NCBI GenBank assembly: GCA_013146195.2
Contig: CM028383.1
Location: 14,325,311 to 14,389,310 of the forward strand
Source: Codonopsis lanceolata
Lineage: Eukaryota; Streptophyta; Magnoliopsida; Asterales; Campanulaceae
Reading direction: 5' to 3'
Length of the DNA stretch: 64,000 nucleotides
Shown here: piece by piece, positions 36,482-46,984 of the stretch
Layout of the letters: every line of letters begins with the position of its first letter
Position numbering within the stretch: position 1 is the stretch's first letter
Notes under the pieces: model-generated
Database searches by the model: none
What the model was told of the DNA's origin: nothing
Seen by the model: the letters and a program-made list of their open reading frames with translations, nothing else
Translations under genes and position numbers: made by a program

Positions 36482-38028
36482 TAAGCTTTGATTTGGGCCA
36501 AACATTATTTAGCGAAACATAACTTTGTACTTCACTAAAACTTAGTTGTAGTAATAGTGTTTGAGAAATAGTTGTAAACCTATCATTGAGAAATAGTTGG
36601 GCCATATATTGTAGATTTACGTATGCTTTGGTTTGAACAAAGAGAGAGGTTGTGTTTGGTTTGAAGAAAGATGGCAAATTAGGGATTAGGTTTAGATATA
36701 TATATATATATATATATATAATTTAATACGCCGATTTGGTTCGGTTCATTTCAAAAATGAAAATTGCAAACCGAATCGAACCGAGTGGTTTATTATTCAA
36801 ACCAAAACCAAATCAAGCCGCTTGATTTGATTCGCTTACACGATTCGATGATTCAGGCTTACACCCCTATTACGTATGTTTTTAATACATTTGACCAGAC
36901 ATATTATTTAAGAAAAATCAACTAACACAAATATAAATATTAATATATTATAATTTTTTTTTGTAATCCTTTCCCCAACTCTACCGCTTGTAGACCTCTT
37001 AGGGTCAATATATTCACTATCTTATATACTTAAATAATCAAAAATAGACAAGAAATAAATATATTTTTAAAAATGAAATGGTTATATAAATAAGTATTTG
37101 TTTTAAATTTTAAAGCTTGATTTGGTAAAAATAAATTTTATTTTTTTTAGGCCTAGGGTTTTTTTTTTATGAAATTACAAAATTTGTACAAAGTTTATAA
37201 TGAAATAAAATTGGCGTGAAAGTAGTTTTTGGATTGAACGTTGAGATTTTGCTTCCGCCAAGTCCACATAGGATGCTCAGCAAACCGTTAGTTATTTAAT
37301 GGGTCTATACGTTAGTTATTTAACAGGTTTATAGACGGAAGGTTTTAATTGGAACAAAAAAAAAAGGGTTGGGTTTCAATGAACTATAAACAAAAGTCAG
37401 GGTTCAATTTGCAACAACTAAAATATGTAAGTTTTTTTTTATGCAATTCTCCCTTGATAAAGTATCTAAAAAGATGATAAATATCTAAAATATTTATTCA
37501 TTTCATCACATCCGAATTTTTTATAACCAAAAAAATATGAACAAAATCACAAATACACAATGGCTTAAAAACTACATATTATACCAATATTTATAATATA
37601 AATAATTTATTTTTCTTAATTTGTGTGCGAAGTCAAACATAACGGTTAATTAGGATAAGATGCGTATTTAATAGTAAATACTCATTGGAACTTGCATCAT
37701 ATTTTTGAGGCCTAAGTTTTTTCTAAAAATTTTATTTTATTTTCTTAGTTTTTGAAAATATAAAAACAAGGTTCTTGAATATACAAGCCTCTAATTTAAA
37801 AATCAGATTTTGTTTAGTTGGTTGTTCCCTTCATCATGGTTTTTCTTTATTTTTTAGTTTTATTTATAATCTTCGTTTTATTTGAGTATCATTTTATTAG
37901 AAGAGATCTATGCACATGCGTTTAACGTACGTGTGTAAAACTAGTTTATACATAATTACTAGCTAGGACTGAAAATTTTGCTTACTGAATCAATTTTGAT
38001 CATGAAAGGACAGCTTAAGCTTGAGTTT
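36482..38028. other. AT-rich intergenic DNA
   Basis: A (TA)n tract is at 36698-36720. About 36720-36870 holds a GGTTCGGTT/AACCGAATC repeat ending in TTACACCCCTATTA, which looks like the right end of a hAT-type MITE whose left end I cannot find. No gene seen. Confidence 0.5.
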
Positions 38029-38158
38029 TTTAATTTTGGGTGAAATTTTTGCCCGTCTCTTTCTCAAAGTTTGTAACCTCTTTATTCTTTTTTTTTCAAC
38101 CGCTAAAGTCCATGTTTTGAAATATTGTTCCGAGAATGTCATCGTCTCCTTCAACAGT

Positions 38159-38899
38159 CAGTGTTCTAAAAATCGCTAGGCGTCAGACAACGCCTAGGCG
38201 GTGCCTAGAAATAAGACATAATATCTGGTTTTTAATATATTTTTTATTATAACCTAATTATTAAACATTAATTTTTTAAATACATTAATACTCCTTTCAT
38301 TTTTAAAATATTATCTACTTTGACTCGGCACACCATTTAAGAAAACATAATTGATTGTATTATAAATATTGGTGAAATGTGTGGTTTGCTTTAATGCCCT
38401 TGGGTATGCGGTCAAAATTAAAATATGTAGAAAAGGTAATGATAAAGTGGTAAAAGTGTTTTTTAAGGGAAAGTTTTGAAAGATAAAAATTATTTAAGAA
38501 CGGACGAAAAATGAAAGGTGGACGATAATTTGAAAGCGGAAGAGTACTAAATATCACCTAATAATTTTTAAAAAATGATTATATTATGATGTTAAATTTT
38601 AAAAGTAAAACTAGAAATTTAATATCATCTAAGGTTTAAAATATTACAAAAATAGTCAACATTTCAATTATCCATAGGTTCGTTAACAAATTACAAATTT
38701 ACAAAAAAAATTAATAATTTAAATTTGATTATTATCATTTTAAAAAAATCCAAAATGACATTATTTAGGGAAAAAAATTTAAAAATAAAAAACTATGAAA
38801 ATTCCGCAGTTGGCCGCCTAGCATATTTTTTCGCCGATTAGCCAATTTTCTTGGCGATTAGCGCTTAGGCGATCACCTAGGCTGATTTTTAGAACACTG
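38159..38899. mobile_element. hAT-type MITE nested in M1 copy 3
   Basis: The inverted ends are CAGTGTTCTAAAAATC… and …GATTTTTAGAACACTG. Flanks TCAACAGT and TCAACAAC agree at 6 of 8 bases, and the M1 sequence resumes directly after the insertion, confirming the target. It contains the Stowaway at 38291-38544. Confidence 0.85.
38291..38544 (-). mobile_element. Stowaway MITE nested in the hAT
   Basis: A 254-bp element flanked by TA on each side. It is minus-oriented relative to the complete copy at 50348-50605, with matching AGAACGGACGAAAAATGAAAG and a right end GGACGATAATTTGAAAGCGG. Confidence 0.8.
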
Positions 38900-39353
38900 T
38901 CAACAACTGTGACAAACGCATTTGATTCAAAAATTACCATTGTTGCGCAACGAACGGAAATCGACGATTTTTCCGAACCAATAAGTATGATACTGAAATG
39001 GGTATAAGTTGGGTTGAATGATTTTTAGTAGGGACGAAAATATAGGATGAAGAAGATGACTTACAACAGAGGAGGATGAAGAAGGCAGAGGAGATCCATT
39101 CTAATCCAGTTCGCATCGTGATGCATCAATTGGTTGCTTGTATTGAGGCACCACAGTACATAAAATTGAATTATGTAATTAAAATTGATTCAATTTAAAT
39201 TGATGCACCGCGATATATTTTCAAAGAACATCTCAAGCTTGTTAATGGTATCATCATCTTTTTGTGTCCAAAAGTCGCTTTTCCTGGTTGAAAAGAAGCA
39301 CGAGACTTGAAGGGTTCTAGACTTTAAAAAATAGATCGATATGTAATTTTACC

Positions 39354-39813
39354 TTTAATTTTTAATCTAGTGTACACTAAGTTTAAGCAAGCCCTTGCTA
39401 AACTTAAAGGAGCAACTTGGTAATTCATACTCAGCCCAACTCGACGCCGTTACACCTCTGTTTAAAATACAATCACCACGCTTTTGTGTCTCTAACCTTT
39501 CTTTTTATTTATGAAAACTCAAACGAGCTGGAAAATTTAAATATTTAAGACAAAATGAGTTGATTTATATTTCAATTTGAACGAGTACAAATTGACGAAT
39601 ATTTATAAGAAAAGAAATGGTTCAATGAAATATAAAGTTTTTGGGTGAAGTCCATTTGATACGATAAAAATCTGGGTAAGACGGTTTTATAGATATTTTT
39701 TGTAAGACATATTCTCTTTACCCGACCTATTGTATGTTGGTAGACTGGGTTGTAAAAAAGCGAGACTTTATCTTACGAATTAAAATTTATAAGACGGTTT
39801 TACAGGAGACTTA

Positions 39814-39907
<94 letters not shown>

Positions 39908-40099
39908 GGCAAAGGTAGATTTCTCCCTCCAGAATCTTATTTTTGAATTATTGACTTTTGAGTTATCATTTCACTATTTCTCTCTCCTATCTTCTATAGT
40001 TGTCTTTCTCTTTATCTCTCCCGTCACCTCCCTATTTTTTCTTTCATCACCACCATCTCCTCTCTCTTAATTATGTTTAAACATTTTTCTCTATTTAAA
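39354..40099. other. AT-rich intergenic DNA with long (TA)n tract
   Basis: An uninterrupted (TA)n run occupies about 39818-39906. TAAGACGGTTTTACAGGAGAC just before it and TAAGACGGTTTTATAG at about 39679 are repeated words. No gene seen. Confidence 0.7.
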
Positions 40100-40860
40100 T
40101 ATAAAAAATAGTAACTTAAACAAAAATAATAGTTTCGGAGTCAAGAAACCAAAAATATAAGAGGTTAGTAAAATAAAACTAATTTATAGAACAAGCTACT
40201 ATAAAAATAAAAGTTACAGAATCAACAAAACAAAAATAATTTAATGTGGAGGTTAGTAAAATAAAATAATTTACGGAACAAAAGTTTAAAACAAATTCTT
40301 AAAAATATATATGTAAAACAAAAATACATTAGTAAAATAAAAATATTTGATTGAACAAAAATAATAGTTACAAAGTCAATAAAAACAAAAACAATTTAAA
40401 CTGTAGTTACTAAAATAAAAAAAATTACGGAACAAAATTTTAAAACAAATTCTAAAAAATAGCTATGTAAAACAAAAATACAATAGTTAAATAAAAATAT
40501 TTGATAGAACAAAAATAATAGTTACGGAGTCAATAAAACAAAAATAATTTAAACTGAGGTTAGTAAAATTATAAAAATAATTTACAGAACAAAGGTTTAA
40601 AACAAATTCTTAAAAATGGTTATGTAAAAAAAATACGTTAATAGAATAAACATATTTGATGGAACAAAAATAATAGTTACATAATCAATAAAACAAAACA
40701 ATTTAAACTGGGGTTAGCAAAATAATAATAAAAAATTATGGAACAATTTTTTTCCATAAAACGAATCCTTAAAAATAAAACAAAAATAATAGTTACGAAG
40801 TCAATAAAACAAAAAAAAATAATGGAAGTTATTAAAATAAAAAAAATTACAAAAAAAAAA
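40100..40860. repeat. Tandem repeat array, about 154-bp unit
   Basis: The marker AATAATAGTTACGGAGTCAA recurs at about 40131, 40213, 40367, 40521, 40676 and 40792. Three successive intervals are 154, 154 and 155 bp; the outer ones are shortened (82 and 116). Each full unit also contains GAGGTTAGTAAAAT, TTACGGAACAAAAG and TTTAAAACAAATTC. The array lies between the (TA)n tract and the helicase remnant. Confidence 0.8.
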
Positions 40861-40996
40861 GTTAAGGGTAAAAAAATTTCGTTAATTTGATTTTAACTTA
40901 TTTTCTTCTCATAAATTTTTTTATTCATAAAATACAAATATAATTTAATAAAAGAAATCATTCAAAAGGAAGAACTTATTTGAGTTCAAATTCTAT

Positions 40997-41368
40997 TTGC
41001 AGGACAGAAAAAATTCAAGTTTGTTCGAAAACATTCATTATACAGAGTTTTTAAATTGTATAAAGTGTTCGAGATTGACATACCATGAATTGACACTTAA
41101 AATTAGTGTTCCAGTAATGCTATTGAGAAACATTGATCATGCTACATGGTTGTGCAATGAAACAAAACTAATCATTATAAATCTTGGTGATCAAATTGTT
41201 GAAACAAAATTTTTAAAAGGAAGCAATGTTGGAAAAATTTGTTTGTATCCCAAGATTGTCATTAACTCTATCCGATGTAAGACTGTCTTTCAATGTTTAG
41301 GAAGTTCCGTACAAAAGATAACAATTGAATATTTTGAAATAGAAAATCAATGTTTGGATATCCTATAA
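40997..41368 (+). pseudogene. Helitron-type PIF1 helicase fragment
   Basis: A 123-codon open piece without its own start (it opens on a non-ATG codon). The centre reads HELTLKISVPVMLLRNIDHA then LCNETKLIIINLGDQIVETK and FLKGSNVGKICLYPKIVINS. This is the conserved C-terminal block of eukaryotic PIF1/Helitron helicases (x-L-K-V-G-V-P-V-M-L-L-R-N-I-D … L-C-N-G-T-R-L). The following helicase motif (F-P-I-x-x-x-F-A-M-T-I-N-K-S-Q-G-Q) is lost by a frame change near 41290. ATPase motifs, Rep and termini are absent, so it is a relic about one tenth of the normal protein length. A cellular PIF1 gene fragment is the alternative but less likely in this setting. Confidence 0.8.
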
Positions 41369-42148
41369 AACTATATATGAATAAATACAAAAAAAAATAT
41401 TCTAATATTAATGCACATATTGAATATAAAAATTAATAAGTATTTTTCTTTAGTCAAAGTCAATAATTACATGTATGTCTCTAATTTTTTTTAAAAACTA
41501 AACAATTTAAGTGTTTATGTGTCTATTGACAGTTATATATCGTATTTTCTGTTTATAAAGTAACAAATCAACGGAAAATAGGCTTTTTTCCGGAAAATGT
41601 TTGAAGATATTGATCAAATGCGGTGAAGATTGAAAAACCAACTAATAAATTACAACAAATGATTAATTGTGTATTGGGAGTTTTTTAGGATCTATAATGA
41701 TTAATGATATATTTGCTTATGTGTAATTATTAATAAACATTTCGATCCTCTTATTTTATTTTATTTTTGATTTAATCCGATGCTTTGATTGGAAAATAAC
41801 AGTCACGAAAATTAAAATTTTCCCGACACTAAAATGAGGAAAAGTTACATATTACTCCATAATGATCATTTTATTTTTCATGAACTTTCTATCTCCAATT
41901 GTATTATTGACAAAAACGTTGGGTTGAGATTAACCCGAACCACCAGTTTTCGGTAACACAAGGGGATAAGGAATCTAATTGTTCCCACTAATTCAAGAAA
42001 AAAAACAAAGATCTTCCCACGTAAGAACGAGGAAAATCGATGCCGTCCCGTAATTGGATATTATTAATAAAATAATGATTATATAAACAAAATGAATCTT
42101 TGATGTCGGGGTTTGTGTCGGGCCACTGTGATGCTGTTCTTTTCATAG
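41369..42148. other. AT-rich intergenic DNA
   Basis: No coding or clear element termini seen between the helicase remnant and the Pack-MULE. Confidence 0.5.
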
Positions 42149-42490
42149 TTCATTATTGGTAAAGCATACAAATTGACCACTCAGTTTTTTTATTTTTTAT
42201 AATTCGATCATCAAAAATTTAAAATATCTACTTTGACCATCAAACTTTAGTCTAGTTACAAACGAGTCTATTTTTTGAATGATCGTTAGATTTAGTCGTT
42301 AAATCATGTCAAATATTTATTTTACCCCTGTAAATACATTTTTTACATACTATAAATCTAAAGAGGTCTAACTTAAAACACAAACAAAAAGAAAGAACAA
42401 TTATAATTAAAAAGGGGGTCAAACTGTAAATAATGAAACTTTGGGGTTATTTGGGTCAACATGTCTGGGTCAATAATTGTTGATCTTTGA

Positions 42491-43114
42491 AGAAAAATGT
42501 AACCCAACTTTTACTTGAATTCCACTGGTAACAATTTCCCCATATATCTCACACCAAATCAACCCACCCAACTTTTACAACTCTTCAAAGAAGACTATTG
42601 CAGCCATTAATTGAAACAAGAAAACCTCTACTTCTCAGTACTCTGAACGCCTCCACTCCTACTTTCCCACTTTGCACATAAGTTCTAACCAACAAATCAA
42701 AACACAAGTGAATTCGAACTCGAACTCAAACCCAACCCACAACTCACATTAGTTAAAATTAATGAGTCCACAATCTCGACCCGAGAAACACCGCTCTTCC
42801 TAATCATCCTAAGAATCAACGCACGTGCATCAGATTGCCTCCTATTATTAACCAGCACATGAATCGATGCGCTCAAAAAGAGCGACAAATGCTTAAAATC
42901 TGGATAATTTTTCGCACTTAAATTGAGAAATCTAATTCTCAGTTGCAGATTATCACGACAACGGTAAAGCACACCAATAAATGTCAATGGATTCAATTGG
43001 AAAAGATGTCTTCGCAAAAGATTAGGTTTACCTTGTTTTAGACTCCACAGTATCTTCTCAACTGAGAACGTTTCAGCGACTAGGATCGATTCATTTAGTT
43101 TCGGGATTTCTATG
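42491..43114 (-). pseudogene. Captured PPR gene fragment (N-terminal part)
   Basis: On the minus strand one frame reads from about 43107 to 42697: ESILVAETFSVEKILWSLKQ, then LNPLTFIGVLYRCRDNLQL, then DARALILRMIRKSGVSRVEI. Sequence continuing to about 42500 reads LVRTYVQSGKVGVEAFRVLR and SINGCNSLL before stops. This matches, from memory, the N-terminal region of a plant P-class PPR protein of the At5g01110 type (organelle RNA-binding family). A missing ATG, in-frame stops after the segment and no downstream PPR repeats show that it is a captured fragment. A chance ORF is unlikely because the similarity continues across two frames. Confidence 0.8.
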
Positions 43115-43556
43115 TTCTAAGGGGGTTTTACGATATTGATAGGGTAAGGGTTTAGAGTGGAGGTTGAAGGTGTCATTGTTCTCAGTGCGGTTCGCCGGAA
43201 AAACTAGCTCCAAGCCGTACCAACCCCAACCCTCTCCCAGATCCAGCCAAACCCTTTCATTTATAGCCGCCTCCTGCTGTCTCATGTGTGTATGTGAGAG
43301 AAATAGAGAGAGAGATAAGAGTGAGGCAATTTTCAGATGGAACGTCCCAATTCTGGAAATCAGTGAGTCATAGGCTGCTTCGACTTCGATGCCGTCGACA
43401 TCCATAGAGCCCCCAATATCATCGTTGCCATCTCTGTTGTCTCTGGTGTGTGTGTGTGACGTTGTTTCCATCTCTCGTGTATGTGTGTGTGTGAGAGAGA
43501 GAGGGGAAGAGAGATCGCTGTGATCTGGGTTACGACTTTTTTCCCAAAGAAGATGA
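43115..43556 (-). other. Remaining Pack-MULE interior of unknown origin
   Basis: An open minus-strand frame (43091-43582) runs through this part, but it is shaped by GAGAGA and TGTGTG repeats and ends inside the arm. It is out of frame with the PPR piece. It may be a second captured segment or part of a 5' leader; I do not recognise it. Confidence 0.4.
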
Positions 43557-43736
43557 AGATCCACAATTATTGACCCAGACATGTTGACCCAAACAACCCC
43601 AAAGTTCTATTATTTACAGTTTGACCCCTTTTTAATTATAATTGTTCTTTTTTTTGTGTTTTCAGTTAGACCCCTTTAGATTTCTAATATGTAAAAAAAG
43701 TATTTATAGGGTTAAAATATATATTTGACATGACTT

Positions 43737-44744
43737 CAGGGGCGGACGTACCTTTACCGATATGGATGCAAGTGAACCCACTTTCAAATTAATTTTTTTT
43801 AATTTTCATCTTGTAAAACGAGTAAACGACGTCCCAATTTACTAGCGTGACCCACCCCCAGTTTCCCTAAGTCGCTAAGCCTAAGTCAAAAAGAAAGAGA
43901 GGGAGACGGGAGACCTTAGGCCTGTGCGTTGTGCGGTTGTGCCGCTGTGCGAGTCGGGGGAGAGAGAGAGGATTGAGAGACTGAGAGGCAGAGATCTAAA
44001 TCTGCTGCCACCTCCTGCGCTCGTTCCGTCGGACTGATGGGTTGAGGGAGGAGTCGGCCCAATCAAGGGAGGAAACAACAAACTGAGAATTGAGAATTTG
44101 GGAAAAGGAAACAAAGAGAGACTGGGAGGACTCACTGACTCAAACGAGGAGAGGTTTTCCGTTCTGTCTTGGCTTCAATCTTCACAAATCACAAAGTACA
44201 AAACACTTTTAGTTTTGACTTCAAATTCACTTTAGCAAATGGCAGCAAGGTATGTCTTTTAACTTTTAATATTTTTTTTTTGCCTTTTGTTTAAATAGTA
44301 TTTATAAAAAATTGTTGGTTTGAAACTTTGAATCTCGGAATATTCGAATGTTTGATGTCCAAAATTAGAGTTTTTTTATTTGGTTGGTTGAATACTTAAA
44401 ATTATGGCTTGATGTTATATTCAAAATTAGGGCTTTTTTGATTTGCAGATTTATTTGGGTGCAAATTGTGAATTTATTGTTTGAGGATTTGTTTGGTTTA
44501 ATGGGTTTTGAGCTATTGACCTATTGTTACATGTTACTTTTTGAAATCGAATGTGTGATCAATTTTTAAGTGACTCTCTTGTATATTATATTGAAAAAGA
44601 GTTGTTTAATAGCGTTACAAATGATAATGTAATTAAATGTTTTCATTATATGAAAACGTGTAGAGGACAATTGTAATTCCTATCGTTTTTATGTAATAGT
44701 TATAATTGTGAATCGACTTGAGAATTTTCCTGAATTCGCCACTG
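43737..44744. mobile_element. hAT-type deletion derivative inside the Pack-MULE arm
   Basis: The ends CAGGGGCGGACG and, in complement, CAGTGGCGAATTCAGG are hAT-like. The 8-bp flanks are identical: CATGACTT at 43729-43736 and 44745-44752. The interior has a 5'-leader-like stretch, then ATGGCAGCAAG followed by GTATGT (44239-44255), which looks like a first exon and splice donor, then AT-rich intron-like DNA. No transposase body remains. Confidence 0.9.
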
Positions 44745-44903
44745 CATGACTTAACGGCTAAATCTAACGATCATCTAAAAAATGAGTTCGCTTGTAACTA
44801 GACTAAAATTGGTTAGTCAAAATAGATATTTCTAATTTTTGATGACCGAATTACAAAATATGGAAAAGTTGGGTGCCCATCCGTGTGTTTTGCCTTCAAT
44901 ATT

Positions 44904-46148
44904 CAATATTTATAGTTTCATTATACCCCTTGGAGGCTTGGAGGAGCCCAAAGCGCAGCAGGGAGCAGGGAGTTGAAAACAAAAGAATAGCCCACGAGAT
45001 CTCCTATTAATTACTATCTGGCCCAGGTTTGGGAATTGTACAGTATTCTTCTGTCCCCAATTTCATTCCATGTTCATGCAACTGCAAGTTGACGTGGTCC
45101 CTCGTATGCATGCCTTCTCTGTGCAGTCCACGTTTCAGGTTCTCCTACTAACCAGCTGGCTACCTCGAACTTTGTGTATTAAGGAGAATTGACTTCTTTT
45201 GGTTGGTATCTGGGGCACTCCCAATTGACTTCTTCGTCCCATCTTTCCAGATTTCTACCCTGAGTTTGACGTGAAGTTATTGAGGTTATTTTTTTTGAGA
45301 TCCTTCTCTTACGGTATTGTTAGCGATCGGACTTGTAAGTTGTAACCAGATTATTTATTTTCGTTAATATATAATATATTTATATTATTAAATGTTAATT
45401 AGATTTTTAATCTTAAGAAATTTGTGATTGGTCTAACTTAACTTACAAAAATAAAGTTTCTTATAAAATAATATAAATAGAACAATTAAAGAATAAAATA
45501 ATATAAATAGGGCAACAAAAGGGATAAAATATCTTCAAATGGCCGCCCTCCTCTCTCTCTCCCCTATATTTTATTTCACCAAATACTTCATCTAGCCTAA
45601 CCATCGATAGATTTGGATTTGCGGTGTCGATAGACTTAGATTTGCGGTGTGAACCAGTGATTGATATTTGTGCTACGTGATATCAATCCGACGAGAGAGA
45701 CTTGTATGATCTTTGATCGTGACATACGAAGATCGTAGCTCAAGCAGAAAGTATTCCGCTTCCCTCAAAGTTCGAGCTACACTTTAGTGTTAATATCGTT
45801 AGATTAAATCTATTTAGATCTTTACACCATTTGATCAAATATGTTTTTTTTTTTTTTTTGTAAATAATGACATGTACATTCCAAATCATCACCAACTTAG
45901 TCATCTGAGTTCTGAATTTAGTTTGAATTACCCCATCTACCCAACACAATTATAACAATGTTTTCCTCTAACACATTTTTTAATAACAACTTTTTGTTTG
46001 AGTTACGAGACCCCATAATTCATTAAGTTGATCTCATGCCGACATTGTGCCTAAAACACAAACAAAAAATCTTATTACCTTCTAAATAACAACATTTTCA
46101 GTTATACTTTTTCAATCATTTAAAAAAATGTTTCCTTTTAGTAATTAA
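44904..46148. other. Intergenic DNA
   Basis: Mixed-composition stretch (44920-45300) followed by AT-rich DNA. No reading frame with recognisable content and no clear element ends. Confidence 0.5.
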
Positions 46149-46897
46149 CTAGTATTCTTGTCCGTGTGGATGGCACGGCGCCAGTTTAGGAATTTATCAA
46201 TAAATGAAGCAGATAATATGAAAATGAATTAATATTTACTTATAATATTTATAAGTTAATTATGATAACAATTAAAAAGAAAAAAAACAAATATCTAAGT
46301 TAATTATGATAACAGTTAAAAAAAATATTTCGAATTACAAAATTTGCGATTTTTTTAAAAACGATAACGGTAAAACTGTAAAACAATAACGGTAAAATGA
46401 ATTATCACTTATGACTGCCTTTTTTTCTCTGTGACTACACAAAATAAGCCTACAATTATAATTGGATTAACGTAAATAGGAATAGGTTTAAATAAAATTG
46501 GATTAACGTGAATAGGAATATGTTTAGATACAATTTGAATTACAGTTACAATTATAAAACGTGAATAGGAATATGTTTACAATTGGATTACAGTTACAAT
46601 TACAATTGGATTAAAGTGAATAGGAATAGATTTACAATTGGATTAACGTGAATAGGAATATGTTTAAATACAATTTGGATTACAATTACAATTATAAAAC
46701 GTGAATAGGAATATGTTTAGATAAAAATGGTTAAGATTAGATTAAATTCTGGTCAGTGATTACCACGAACTGTCGTTCACACATGCGACACGAGGAATAA
46801 ATTACGGCCGTAAGATTAAAGTAAAACAATAAATCTTAACCGTTACTTATCTCAAATCAATTGCACACGTATAAACTGACCTCTATTGTATTATAGA
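46149..46897 (-). mobile_element. Non-autonomous Helitron (749 bp)
   Basis: Read on the minus strand it starts TCTATAATACAATAGAGG after an A and ends in …AAGAATACTAG before a T, so it lies between A and T without duplication. About ten bases before the CTAG end is a hairpin, CCGTG-CCATCCA-CACGG. TC start, CTAG end and subterminal hairpin are the defining Helitron features. It has no Rep or helicase. Its interior holds short repeats at about 46450-46735. Confidence 0.8.
46450..46735. repeat. Short irregular tandem repeats inside the Helitron
   Basis: The words GGATTAACGTGAATAGGAAT, ATGTTTAGATAC and CAATTACAATTATAAAACG alternate at least six times with variable spacing. Confidence 0.7.
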
Positions 46898-46984
46898 TTA
46901 GCACCCTCCAAACGATAGTCAAATTTCTCTCAACTTAACTAACAATTAATATATAGTTTAACTACCTCGTTTAATTGCACTACG

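Larger units (their letters stand above)
38038..39353 (+). mobile_element. Mutator-type MITE, family M1 copy 3 (9-bp TSD)
   Basis: It begins GGGTGAAATT and ends GTAATTTTACC. The 9-bp flanks are identical: TTTAATTTT at 38029-38037 and 39354-39362. Internal sequence (TTCAACCGCTAAAGTCC, TTGAAATATTGTTCC, later GAAGAAGGCAGAGGA, ATGCACCGCG) is shared in the same order with 46985-48424 and 61700-62457. It carries only about one unit of the 73-bp repeat found in those copies. It is split by a hAT at 38159-38899. No protein is encoded. Confidence 0.85.
42158..44894. mobile_element. Pack-MULE: Mutator-type element carrying a PPR gene fragment
   Basis: Inverted arms of about 330 bp: left 42158-42490; right 43557-43736 continued at 44753-44894. 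The ends are GGTAAAGCATACAAATTG and, in complement, GGCAAAACACACGGATGG. The arms stay alignable throughout (for example TTAGTCTAGTTACAA, GATGATCGTTAGATTTAG, GGGTCAACATGTCTGGGTCA). The 9-bp flanks TTCATTATT (42149-42157) and TTCAATATT (44895-44903) match at 8 of 9. Long TIRs plus a 9-bp TSD are diagnostic of Mutator-like elements. There is no transposase; the 1.07-kb interior carries a host gene fragment. The right arm was later split by a hAT element (43737-44744). Confidence 0.9.
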
